6,978 bases of DNA from Alistipes sp. (GCA_017391185.1 JAFOZN010000255.1:1-6978), one strand, 5' to 3'. Positions 1 through 6,918 are shown, counted from the stretch's first letter. Numbers and translations: made by a program. Notes: generated by a model not told the origin, from the sequence alone.

Positions 1-602
1 ATATCACGAGCAATCACACGTGTGAGAAGTGTAGTCGCATGAATCACGTAGCCACTCAGGCAAATTCGGTGCTTCGTAACTTCTTCTCTCATTTGGCCAG
101 CTATCTGCATGATGAAAATCGTATGCAGGATCCCGCAGCTGAGAATATCAAGATGACGGAGTTGATTTACTCCATTATCTCGATGTCGGAGTGCTGTTTG
201 CGTAGTAAGATATTGAGTAATGCCGATGCGGCTTACGGTAATTTTGAGCAGATTATATATCGCAATGTGTTTTCCGATATCTCCATCGAGAGGCTTGCGG
301 CTCAGACCAATAGATCACTTACTTCGTTTAAGAAGGAGTTTAAACGCCACTTCAATATAACACCACCTCGTTGGTTTATCCATCAGAGGCTCATGCAGTC
401 GCGTCTGCTGCTGATCTCTACGCTTAAATCAATATCGGAGATAGGCGTGGAGTGTACCTTCCCCAACACTTCACATTTTATCAAACTCTTCAAGAAGCAG
501 TTTAAGGTTACGCCTGCCGTCTATCGCGCCAGATATGGAGGTGTGCTTCTTAATAAATCTCGACAAGTGGCAGATGTTAATAGTGTTGAGCGCATAGCGT
601 AA
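1..602 (+). CDS. AraC-family transcriptional regulator, 5'-truncated by window edge
   Basis: DNA-binding transcription factor, cytoplasmic; ligand and targets unknown. The C-terminal part carries the two helix-turn-helix units of the AraC/XylS fold. Counting from the Met at base 39, the first is around residues 81-105 (ISIERLAAQTNRSLTSFKKEF) and the second around 130-155 (SISEIGVECTFPNTSHF, then IKLFKKQFKVTPAVYRARY, the typical family ending). The usual Gly-Phe of the second unit is replaced by Cys-Thr-Phe. The reading frame has no stop between base 3 and the Met at 39 and reads ITSNHTCEKCSR there, so the gene very probably starts upstream of the window and the Met at 39 is internal. A CxxC (bases 21-32) lies in this stretch. 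The N-terminal sensor domain is mostly outside the window. The gene is convergent with tamL, and its promoter is not visible. The AraC assignment is firm; any regulatory link to neighbours is not. Confidence 0.9.
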   Translation, partial: ITSNHTCEKCSRMNHVATQANSVLRNFFSHLASYLHDENRMQDPAAENIKMTELIYSIISMSECCLRSKILSNADAAYGNFEQIIYRNVFSDISIERLAAQTNRSLTSFKKEFKRHFNITPPRWFIHQRLMQSRLLLISTLKSISEIGVECTFPNTSHFIKLFKKQFKVTPAVYRARYGGVLLNKSRQVADVNSVERIA

Positions 603-622
603 TGAATCGTGAGTTTGTAACA

Positions 623-655
623 AAATTAAAGGGAGGTTTGCGCCTCCCTTAATTT
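623..655. terminator. Bidirectional intrinsic terminator between araC-type gene and tamL
   Basis: Bases 631-636 (gggagg) pair with 643-648 (cctccc) around a 6-nt loop. The stem extends through A-T pairs (623-630 with 649-655), with one bulged A at 628. On the plus strand the stem ends in ttaattt; on the minus strand it ends in tttaatttt, so each strand gives a GC core followed by a U-rich tract. It sits 20 bases after the stop of the plus-strand regulator and 18 bases after the stop of tamL, the expected place for a terminator shared by convergent genes. Confidence 0.7.
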
Positions 656-673
656 GTCTCTCTGATGCACTCT

Positions 674-3058
674 TTAGAATGGATATCCCACACCGAAGTT
701 CAGAGCCGTATTCCTCCACTTGAAGTTGTGAATCCATCTCTGACCTGCTGGGTCGTTAGGGTTGTGGAGCTGAATACCCCAATCAAGACGCAGAATAACA
801 AATTTGATATCAACTCTGAGTCCAAGACCGCTGTTGAGTCCCAGCTGTTTGTAGAATCTATCCCATTTGAAGATTCCCTGTTCGGGGACTTTGTTTTTGT
901 CTATGCCTAAGTACCACACATTTCCCAAATCGAGGAACGTAGCACCGTGGAACATGCCCCAAATCGGGAATCTGAGCTCCAGATTGGCCTCCAACCTCAT
1001 GTCGCCCATCTGTACGGGATATGGAGTCTCCTCGTATTGGGCATTTCCTGGGCCAAGTGTACGTGGTGCCCATCCTCGCATACTGTTGCTACCTCCGACA
1101 TAGAAGAGTCGATCAAAAGGCAAGGCGGTGGAGTTGCCGTATGGCACACCCACACCCGCAAATATGCGACCAGCAATGGCACTTCTCTCGCCCAAGACAA
1201 TTTTACGACTCAGGCTCACATCACCACGTAGGTATTGCGAGTAGCGCACTCCCAAGATGTTGTAATATCCCTCCGCAGTCTTGTGTGAGAAACCTCGCTC
1301 CAAAAGGTTGAGCAGGTTACCCGCCGACTCAAAGTTGATACGCAGCAGGGTGGCATTACCTCCGATATGTTTGTTCTGGTTGTTGTAGGTGTATGATCCC
1401 GAAAGACCTACGATAGCTTGAGTGAGGTAACTCTGGCGGAGGTATTCGTTCTGCAATGAGGCGAAAAAATTCTCATCAATATATCCTACGTTGATCCAAT
1501 TTATATCTATCGGGCGTAGCTGGTAGTTGTAACGACCATTCATGCTGCGCCAAGAGTAGGTCCATGTGGCACGCGAGAGGTCTCGGCGGTAGTATGGTCT
1601 ATCTTGGTAGTTGTAGGAAAGCTCCACCTTGGTACGTGGCATGTTGATGTTACGTGTCGAGAGGTTGAACGGAAGTATAAATCGAGGGAACGATAGTCCC
1701 ACCGTCACACCCAATTCGTTGGCACGTCTGCGCTGTATGTGTTGGGCCTTCATGTACTCGTAACCAAACGTCACAGCCGTATTGAGCATCTCTACACCCT
1801 TGAATAGATTGCGATTCTGATAACCTACCGTGGCACTCAAGCCATAGAAACTTGATGTGGTACTACCCTCCAACTCCAGATTGATGCCATGCTTGAGCGT
1901 AGGCGAGGCCATGATGTAGCACTTGAGATAACCCTCCTTGATATCCTCGAATTTGCGTGGGGAGTATGCTTCGCGTCCCTCTCCAGCGTAGTTTACTGCT
2001 ATCGAATCGTTCACCCCACGACCCACCTCCTCGAATGCTATGCGAGCATTTTTGAAGTAGCCGAGCGACATGATTTCGCTATAGGTGCGATTCACCTGTG
2101 AGGCGTTGTATGTAGCGTTGGGCGTAAGCGGGATCGCTGTATGCAGTACCGAAGGGCGTACATTGGGCTTGCTTCCGTGGGAGATAATGTTCAACCCTTC
2201 GTAATATATCGTATCGGTAGCCGCAGCTATGCGGTCTGACTCATTCTGCGATGGATCATAGTCGGGGATTACGTTTATCTCGCTGATGCGGTATATACGG
2301 TTGTTCTCCGAGATGGCACGACCACGCTCATCGTATCCTGTGAGGTTACGTTTTATGATCATGCGTATATCTACCTGACGGTTACCGCCGAGTGTATCGA
2401 CACGATATTCGATGTTGTTTACCGAGAAGTTATAATAACCTCTGTCGTTGAGATAGCTCGATATGCGCTCGCGCTCCTTATCCAAGTCGGTGATATCAAA
2501 TATGTTACCAACCTTTATGAGCGAAGAGGCTGTGTCGGCTGTGATTACAGGAGCCAAATCACGATCTCTAAAGTCGTAGCTTAGACTTGAAATTTTGTAT
2601 GCTTCCCCCTGACGTGTGCGATATGTCACATAAGCACGTTTGGCTCGGCGTGTGGTGTCTATCTCATAGGTTACCTCCGAGGCGTAGTAGCCTTTGGAAT
2701 CCATATATGTTTTGAGATTCTGCGCACTCTTGTGCGTGAGGGAAATATCGAGCAAGGCTGGCTCCTCGCCGATTTTGCGCTTGAGATTGTTCCACCAATT
2801 TTGTTTCTGTGGATTGGCCAAGTTGTATGTCCAGACATAGAAGTTGGTTCCCAAAAAGCGTTTGTTGGGGCTTTGGCGAACATACTCATCGAGCGTATAG
2901 GCTGTGATGCGCTCCTTTTTGGGAGTCTGCTTGTCGTCCTCGATCTTGACGCTTTGCAGGAAGTATTCGCCATCGGAGAGTTTACGCGTGACGCTACATC
3001 CTGAGAGGAAAATACTCAGAATCAGCATAATTACGATATGTCCCACGCTTACTCTCAT
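674..3058 (-). CDS. tamL: TamL: lipoprotein Omp85-family outer-membrane translocation/assembly protein
   Basis: 794-residue Omp85 protein of the TamA/BamA group, in the lipoprotein form typical of Bacteroidota. Residues 1-20 form a hydrophobic signal peptide ending in the lipobox LSGC, with C21 as the predicted lipidated residue. Residues about 25-390 are a periplasmic POTRA-like region (e.g. FLGTNFYVWTYNLANP at 69-84 and SYLNDRGYYNF at 201-211). From about 395 to the end is the 16-strand beta-barrel domain. The L6-loop signature reads VGGSNSMRGW with R661 as the conserved arginine, followed by RTLGPG. The chain ends in Phe (VGYPF), as expected for an outer-membrane beta-signal. By family knowledge it should act with the inner-membrane protein TamB in outer-membrane protein or lipid handling, but tamB is not in this window. 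Transcription probably starts near base 3161, giving a leader of about 100 nt. A later Met (residue 11) would shorten the signal peptide's n-region, so the first Met is preferred. Length and domains look complete. The alternative is a general BamA/TamA-family paralogue. Confidence 0.9.
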   Translation of the reverse strand: MRVSVGHIVIMLILSIFLSGCSVTRKLSDGEYFLQSVKIEDDKQTPKKERITAYTLDEYVRQSPNKRFLGTNFYVWTYNLANPQKQNWWNNLKRKIGEEPALLDISLTHKSAQNLKTYMDSKGYYASEVTYEIDTTRRAKRAYVTYRTRQGEAYKISSLSYDFRDRDLAPVITADTASSLIKVGNIFDITDLDKERERISSYLNDRGYYNFSVNNIEYRVDTLGGNRQVDIRMIIKRNLTGYDERGRAISENNRIYRISEINVIPDYDPSQNESDRIAAATDTIYYEGLNIISHGSKPNVRPSVLHTAIPLTPNATYNASQVNRTYSEIMSLGYFKNARIAFEEVGRGVNDSIAVNYAGEGREAYSPRKFEDIKEGYLKCYIMASPTLKHGINLELEGSTTSSFYGLSATVGYQNRNLFKGVEMLNTAVTFGYEYMKAQHIQRRRANELGVTVGLSFPRFILPFNLSTRNINMPRTKVELSYNYQDRPYYRRDLSRATWTYSWRSMNGRYNYQLRPIDINWINVGYIDENFFASLQNEYLRQSYLTQAIVGLSGSYTYNNQNKHIGGNATLLRINFESAGNLLNLLERGFSHKTAEGYYNILGVRYSQYLRGDVSLSRKIVLGERSAIAGRIFAGVGVPYGNSTALPFDRLFYVGGSNSMRGWAPRTLGPGNAQYEETPYPVQMGDMRLEANLELRFPIWGMFHGATFLDLGNVWYLGIDKNKVPEQGIFKWDRFYKQLGLNSGLGLRVDIKFVILRLDWGIQLHNPNDPAGQRWIHNFKWRNTALNFGVGYPF

Positions 3059-3112
3059 ATTGTGTCAAAAGTTTCTACTCGGCCCAATATCCTAAATCTT
3101 GAATCATAACTC

Positions 3113-3126
3113 ATGCCATAAGGCAT
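3113..3126 (-). promoter_or_regulatory. Small hairpin in predicted tamL leader
   Basis: atgcc (3113-3117) and ggcat (3122-3126) are perfect complements around a 4-nt loop. They are flanked by a second complementary pair, gaatc (3101-3105) and gattc (3131-3135), which could close a larger stem with an internal loop. Both lie inside the transcribed leader if tamL starts near 3161. A structural or regulatory role in the leader is inference only. Confidence 0.3.
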
Positions 3127-3137
3127 TCTCGATTCGG

Positions 3138-3154
3138 ACTCTATATTATAGAGT
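3138..3154. promoter_or_regulatory. 17-bp palindrome, candidate operator
   Basis: The arms actctata (3138-3145) and tatagagt (3147-3154) are perfect inverted repeats around one central base. The site lies just downstream of the predicted tamL start point (about 7-23 nt into the transcript on the minus strand), where a bound dimeric repressor would block initiation or early elongation. With a 1-nt centre it looks more like a DNA-binding site than an RNA hairpin. The binding protein is unknown. Confidence 0.4.
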
Positions 3155-3167
3155 TACTTATAAAGTT

Positions 3168-3199
3168 CAAAAATAATAATATTTCACTTTTATAGCAAA
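3168..3199 (-). promoter_or_regulatory. Bacteroidota-type sigma-ABfr promoter for tamL
   Basis: Read on the minus strand, TATTTTTG (bases 3175-3168) matches the -7 consensus TAnnTTTG exactly. TTTG (bases 3199-3196) matches the -33 element, and 20 nt separate the two. This predicts a start point near 3161 and an untranslated leader of about 100 nt before the tamL ATG at 3058. Confidence 0.6.
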
Positions 3200-3242
3200 T
3201 AAGAACCCGTTTAAAATCCCGAAGAAGAAATTATTTCCTCGA

Positions 3243-3278
3243 TTGAAACTTTTTTTACGGAAATAAGTGTTATTTTTA
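3243..3278 (+). promoter_or_regulatory. Weak candidate promoter for the hydrolase/arabinofuranosidase unit
   Basis: TATTTTTA (3271-3278) differs from the -7 consensus TAnnTTTG by its last base only. A TTG (3243-3245) lies upstream, but the 25-nt gap is longer than usual. If used, transcription would start near 3285, downstream of the ATG at 3278, which favours the Met at 3302 as the true start. No better plus-strand match was found between 3059 and 3277; there is no TTTG on that strand in this interval. Confidence 0.2.
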
Positions 3279-3301
3279 TGTCATTAAAATATATTAGAAA
3301 G

Positions 3302-4099
3302 ATGAAAGAGCGTTTTTTGATGGCTGGATCGACTGCGTTGCATATCGCAGACTCTGGCAAAGGAGATAAATGTGTGGTGTTGTTGCACGGATATTTGGAG
3401 TCACTCTACGTGTGGGATGATTTTGTTCCACTCTTGACGCCTCATATGCGTGTCATTACGGTAGATATTCCTGGTCATGGCATATCTGAGGTCAAGGGCG
3501 AGGTACATACTATGGAGTATATTGCCGATGTGCTTTGTGGTATGTTGGATGCTTTGGGTATCGAGAAGGTGACGATGGTTGGCCACTCGATGGGTGGATA
3601 TGTCTCTTTGGCTTTCTGCTCGAAGTATGCTCAACGCCTGGATGGGTTGGTCTTGCTCAGTTCATCGCCATTCCCCGATACTGAGCTTAAGCAGGAGAAT
3701 CGCCGCCGAGAGATCGCTCTGGTCAAGGCTGGTAAGAAGGATGTTTTGGCGCGTGTTGCTCCCGAAGCGGGCTTTGCCGAGCAGAATCGCCGCCGTCTGC
3801 ATAGCTATATCGAGGATCTGGTTGAGCAGGTACACATCACCGAGGATGATGGTATCGTGGCTCTGCTCAATGGTATGATTCAGCGTGTGGATCAGAATCA
3901 GATGCTCTCGGAGTGTGGCGTTCGACAACTCTTTATCTTGGGTAAGCATGACAATTATATTCCTGTGGAGGCTGCCGAGGAGTTCATTAAGCTCAATCCT
4001 CAGGCTGAGGTGGCGTGGTTGGAGAATTCGGGCCACATGGGATTTATCGAGGAGCCTGAGGCATGTGCCGAGGCGTTGAAGAGTTTTGTGTTAAACTAA
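3302..4099 (+). CDS. Alpha/beta-fold hydrolase, probably cytoplasmic
   Basis: Serine hydrolase of the alpha/beta-hydrolase superfamily (esterase, lactonase or thioesterase type; substrate not predictable). Numbering from the upstream ATG at 3278 (273 residues), the oxyanion region is HGYLES at 37-42, the nucleophile elbow is GHSMGG with S104, the acid is D225 in GKHDNYIP, and the catalytic histidine is H253 in NSGHMGF, so the triad is complete. Residues about 130-205 form a helical cap. There is no signal peptide or membrane segment. Two in-frame starts are possible, 3278 and 3302. I favour 3302 (MKERFLMAG, 265 residues): bases 3278-3301 are extremely AT-rich like the preceding leader, and the best promoter candidate would start transcription after 3278. 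The gene is followed after 18 nt by the arabinofuranosidase gene, suggesting co-transcription. A role in processing acylated sugars or a detached metabolite is possible but is inference. Confidence 0.9.
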   Translation: MKERFLMAGSTALHIADSGKGDKCVVLLHGYLESLYVWDDFVPLLTPHMRVITVDIPGHGISEVKGEVHTMEYIADVLCGMLDALGIEKVTMVGHSMGGYVSLAFCSKYAQRLDGLVLLSSSPFPDTELKQENRRREIALVKAGKKDVLARVAPEAGFAEQNRRRLHSYIEDLVEQVHITEDDGIVALLNGMIQRVDQNQMLSECGVRQLFILGKHDNYIPVEAAEEFIKLNPQAEVAWLENSGHMGFIEEPEACAEALKSFVLN

Positions 4100-4117
4100 A
4101 ATCTAATAAGATATTTT

Positions 4118-6538
4118 ATGAGAAGATTCTTGGCTTTGACCTTTGCCATCTTGCTTGGGGTTACATCAGTTGTGGCGCAGGTTGCAGGTAGTGGTTATCC
4201 TATCAATCAGGTGCCTTTTACGAGTGTGAAGGTGGCTCCCGATACATTTTGGGGACAACGTCTCAAGGCGAGTCGTGAGGTAACTATCCCATTGGCATTC
4301 AGTAAATGTGAGGAGACGGGGCGTTATGATAACTTCTCCAATGCGGCTGCTCATCTAAAGGATCCGAGCAAGGTCTTTAAAGTCAATGGCGTTGGTTATT
4401 CGTTTGACGATACCGATCCGTATAAGACTATCGAGGGAGCGAGCTACTTGTTGCAGACCTATCCAGACAAGGAGTTGGAGAGGTATGTCGATAGCGTGAT
4501 TATGATAATTGCCAGCGGTCAGGAGCCAGATGGTTATCTCTATACGGCACGTACTCAGAATCCCGAAGACCCACACCATTGGGCAGGCCCGACACGTTGG
4601 TCTAAGGTGGAGGATCTCTCGCACGAGTTCTACAATCTTGGCCATTTGTGCGAGGCTGCCGTTGCGCACTATCGTGCTACGGGCAAGCGTACGTTATTGG
4701 ATGTTACCATACGTTATGCCGATTGTGTTTGCCGTGAGGTGGGCGATAATGAGGGACAGGCGTGTGTGGTTCCAGGCCATCAGATTGCAGAGATGGGTTT
4801 GGCCAAACTCTATACCGTGACGGGCGAGAAGCGTTATCTGGATATGGCAAAGTTTTTCCTCGACAAGCGAGGTTATACCACCATCAAGACCGAATATAGC
4901 CAAAGCCATAAGCCTGTCTTGGAGCAAGATGAGGCGGTGGGACATGCCGTCAGAGCAGGATATATGTATGCGGGTATGGCCGATGTGGCGGCTTTGACTG
5001 GTGATAAGAGCTATATCGAAGCCATAGATCGTATATGGGATAATATCGTCTCAAAGAAACTCTATATCACAGGCGGTGTGGGTGCTACATCGAGCGGTGA
5101 GGCGTTTGGCAAAAACTACTATCTGCCCAATCTTTCAGCATATTGCGAGACTTGTGCTGCCATTGCTCAGGTATATCTCAATTACCGTCTCTTCCTCCTG
5201 CATGGCCAGAGTAAATACTATGATGCCTTGGAGCGAGTGTTGTATAATGGCGTGATTTCGGGTATTTCGATAGACGGAGGTCGCTTCTTCTATCCTAATC
5301 CACTGCAATCTACAGGTCAGCATCAGCGTCAAGAGTGGTTTGGCTGTGCATGTTGTCCAAGTAATGCAGCCCGTTTTATCCCATCTTTGCCACAGTATGT
5401 CTATGCGGTGAAGGATGGCAACCTATACGTCAATCTCTACATGAGCAATACGGCCAATGTCGAGATCGAGGGTAGGCGCGTGGAGCTCAAGCAGACGACT
5501 AATTACCCGTGGAGTGGTGATGTAGAGATTGAGTTGGAGAAGGCCAAGGGCGAATTTGCGCTCAATATCCGTATCCCGGGTTGGGTGCGTGGCGAGGTTG
5601 TGCCGAGCGATCTATATACCTATGCCGATGGTAAGCGTTTGGGATATAGCGTGCGTGTCAATGGTCAGACTGTGGAGAGTGAACTCAAGGATGGTTATTT
5701 TGTCATCTCGCGCAAGTGGGCCAAGGGTGATAAGGTCGAGGTGCATTTCGATATGGAGCCACGTCTGGTGAAGGCTCACCATAAGGTGGAGCAGGATCGT
5801 GGTCGTCTGGCTGTGGAGCGAGGCCCTCTGGTATATTGTGCTGAGTGGGCGGATAATAGCTGCAATGTGCTGAACGTTTTGCTCAATCGTAAACCTAAGT
5901 TTGAACTTGGCTCTAAGATAATTGCCAATACCGAGGTGCAGACTCTCACCACTTCGGCTCAGACGCTTGCCTACGATGAGTCGGGACGTATGACAGTCAA
6001 GGATGAGAGTTTGGTCTTGATACCATACTATGCGTGGGCACATCGTGGTAATGGAAATATGGCGGTTTGGTTGCCTTATGATCTGACTGCCACTACGCCA
6101 CAAACTCCTCCAACCATAGCTTCGCAGAGTAAGATTGGCTCTTCGAGACGTATCGGCGCGTTGTCATCCCTCAATGATGGCTTTGCTCCCAAGAGTGCAG
6201 AGGATCGTTCGATGCCTTATTGCCATTGGTGGCCTGCCAAGAATAATACCGAGTGGCTGACATATACCTTCAAGCAGGAGGCTACCATCTCGCGTTCCAC
6301 TGTTTATTGGTTTGAGGATCAGCCATGGGGCGGATGTACTACACCTAAGGCGTGGCGTCTGTATTATCAAGACGAGCAGGGTGCATGGGTAGAGGTTAAG
6401 GGTGCTGATGGTTATCCAACCAAGAAGGGCGTGGCATGTACCGTTAACTTTACTCCTGTTAAGACCAAAGCCGTCAAGTTGGAGGTCGATCAACCCGAAA
6501 ACTTCTCTTGCGGTGTCTATGAATGGTCGGTAGAGTAG
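4118..6538 (+). CDS. Secreted beta-L-arabinofuranosidase, GH127/DUF1680 class
   Basis: 806-residue glycoside hydrolase predicted to release beta-L-arabinofuranose from plant pectin side chains or hydroxyproline-rich glycoproteins. Residues 1-20 are a signal peptide (MRRFLALTFAILLGVTSVVA, cut before Q21) with no lipobox, so export to the periplasm or beyond is expected. The (alpha/alpha)6 catalytic domain covers about 30-430: CEETGRYDNF at 64-73, QEPDGYLYTART at 135-146, GEAFG with E328 as likely acid/base, ETC with E344 and C346, then GCACCP with C412 and C413. By family knowledge of the Bifidobacterium enzyme HypBA1, one glutamate and three cysteines bind Zn and a cysteine is the nucleophile; C412, C413, C346 and E344 fit these roles. 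Beta-sandwich regions follow (about 430-660). Residues about 670-806 resemble a discoidin/F5-8C-like accessory domain (WLTYTF, WRLYYQDEQGAW, VKLEV). The GH146 family shares the fold and cysteine motif, so the family number is less certain than the DUF1680 class. It is the second gene of the unit, 18 nt after the hydrolase. Confidence 0.92.
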   Translation: MRRFLALTFAILLGVTSVVAQVAGSGYPINQVPFTSVKVAPDTFWGQRLKASREVTIPLAFSKCEETGRYDNFSNAAAHLKDPSKVFKVNGVGYSFDDTDPYKTIEGASYLLQTYPDKELERYVDSVIMIIASGQEPDGYLYTARTQNPEDPHHWAGPTRWSKVEDLSHEFYNLGHLCEAAVAHYRATGKRTLLDVTIRYADCVCREVGDNEGQACVVPGHQIAEMGLAKLYTVTGEKRYLDMAKFFLDKRGYTTIKTEYSQSHKPVLEQDEAVGHAVRAGYMYAGMADVAALTGDKSYIEAIDRIWDNIVSKKLYITGGVGATSSGEAFGKNYYLPNLSAYCETCAAIAQVYLNYRLFLLHGQSKYYDALERVLYNGVISGISIDGGRFFYPNPLQSTGQHQRQEWFGCACCPSNAARFIPSLPQYVYAVKDGNLYVNLYMSNTANVEIEGRRVELKQTTNYPWSGDVEIELEKAKGEFALNIRIPGWVRGEVVPSDLYTYADGKRLGYSVRVNGQTVESELKDGYFVISRKWAKGDKVEVHFDMEPRLVKAHHKVEQDRGRLAVERGPLVYCAEWADNSCNVLNVLLNRKPKFELGSKIIANTEVQTLTTSAQTLAYDESGRMTVKDESLVLIPYYAWAHRGNGNMAVWLPYDLTATTPQTPPTIASQSKIGSSRRIGALSSLNDGFAPKSAEDRSMPYCHWWPAKNNTEWLTYTFKQEATISRSTVYWFEDQPWGGCTTPKAWRLYYQDEQGAWVEVKGADGYPTKKGVACTVNFTPVKTKAVKLEVDQPENFSCGVYEWSVE

Positions 6539-6548
6539 AATCATCGTT

Positions 6549-6657
6549 GCCCAGAATAGGACTCGACCACCGAGCGCAGCGAGGGGGAGCGGGGATACCT
6601 TTGAAAAATAAATATTGTTTTATCCCCGCAACCTGCCTATCCACACTCTATCTGGGC
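6549..6657. repeat. Nested inverted repeat, outer and inner arms
   Basis: The outer arms gcccagaatag (6549-6559) and ctatctgggc (6648-6657) are complementary except for one extra base. The inner arms gcggggata (6589-6597) and tatccccgc (6621-6629) are perfect complements over 9 bp around a 23-nt AT-rich loop. The block begins 10 bases after the arabinofuranosidase stop codon. The inner stem has no U-tract after it on the plus strand, so it is not a standard intrinsic terminator. Confidence 0.5.
6596..6603 (+). promoter_or_regulatory. Isolated TAnnTTTG box inside the inner repeat
   Basis: TACCTTTG is an exact match to the Bacteroidota -7 consensus, on the strand that reads into the structured region, with a predicted start near 6610. 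No TTG is present at a normal -33 distance, so this may be chance. Confidence 0.2.
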
Positions 6658-6661
6658 GTGC

Positions 6662-6765
6662 AAGGCGAGTAGCCGTAGGCTTGGCTTTTTATGTGTTGGT
6701 CGTGAGTGCCACTCAACGACAAGACACAAAAAAAGACGAATAACAACATCGTTGTTACTCGCCTT
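6662..6765. repeat. 10-bp closing stem enclosing a long imperfect hairpin
   Basis: aaggcgagta (6662-6671) and tactcgcctt (6756-6765) are perfect complements. Inside them lies a long hairpin, 6684-6737: c6685 pairs with g6735; ttttt 6686-6690 with 6730-6734; tgtgt 6692-6696 with acaca 6724-6728; gtcgt 6699-6703 with acgac 6716-6720; gagtg 6704-6708 with cactc 6710-6714. This gives about 22 pairs with small bulges. A 7-bp arm pair at 6741-6747/6751-6757 competes with the closing stem at two bases. The small stem 6671-6674/6678-6681 could also form, or pair instead with 6683-6686 just before a T-run, making a weak terminator for the upstream unit. Confidence 0.5.
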
Positions 6766-6918
6766 ATAAATAATGTGCCAGTAATGGAACTTTTCTCGAA
6801 CCAATCATTCCTCGAAGACTTGGATAAGATTTGGGAGTTGAGGTATTGGATACCTAACCCCAATAAGTTGGAGTATGCTAACTGTGAGTGTGCTCCAAAC
6901 TCACGATTTCGAGGGTAA
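6706..6918 (+). CDS. Doubtful small ORF, 45-70 residues, unrecognised
   Basis: An open frame from GTG 6706 gives 70 residues; a more plausible start is ATG 6784, giving 45 residues beginning MELFSNQSFLEDLDKIW and ending in CECAPNSRFRG before TAA. I do not recognise the product. It has no signal peptide or membrane segment; it is rich in Asn, Trp and charged residues, and two Cys lie near the end. The composition looks protein-like, but the frame overlaps several strong inverted repeats (including 6831-6863), no clear promoter precedes it, and it follows the structured block directly. It could be a genuine small protein, the tail of a decayed gene, or chance. Confidence 0.22.
   Translation: MPLNDKTQKKTNNNIVVTRLINNVPVMELFSNQSFLEDLDKIWELRYWIPNPNKLEYANCECAPNSRFRG
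6831..6863. repeat. 14-bp hairpin with two single-base bulges
   Basis: The left arm (6831-6846) reads ttggg-a-gtt-g-aggtat and the right arm (6850-6863) atacctaaccccaa. Without the bulged A6836 and G6840, all 14 positions pair around the loop tgg. It lies inside the doubtful small ORF. Confidence 0.5.
6884..6904. repeat. 6-bp hairpin
   Basis: gtgagt (6884-6889) and actcac (6899-6904) are perfect complements around a 9-nt loop. It is short and could be chance, but it continues the series of stems in this region. Confidence 0.3.

Noticed and set aside
3091..3100. Shared 10-mer (cctaaatctt here, aagatttagg at 6937-6946) in inverted orientation
   Set aside because: A single AT-rich 10-mer over nearly 7 kb is compatible with chance, and the flanks do not match.
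3662..4036. 124-codon open frame on the minus strand inside the hydrolase gene
   Set aside because: It is an antisense shadow of a gene with a complete catalytic triad, with no family signature of its own.
5612..6103. 163-codon open frame on the minus strand inside the arabinofuranosidase gene
   Set aside because: It lies antisense within a well-supported gene, shows no recognisable motif, and is explained by the codon use of the real gene.
6571..6584. cgag-cgcag-cgag motif as a start of a CRISPR-like or iteron array
   Set aside because: There are only two 4-base copies, with no regular spacing or further repeats.
6648..6863. Minus-strand frame with a hydrophobic stretch (MLLFVFFCVLSLSG) that resembles a signal peptide
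   Set aside because: The hydrophobic stretch comes from the A/T tract and repeat arms of the plus strand; the rest has no protein-like pattern and the frame crosses several inverted repeats.
6706..6918. Possible diversity-generating retroelement template or variable repeat, because of several AAC/AAT codons and the ending SRFRG
   Set aside because: There is no reverse transcriptase, no second near-copy with adenine-specific differences, and no C-type lectin context in the window.
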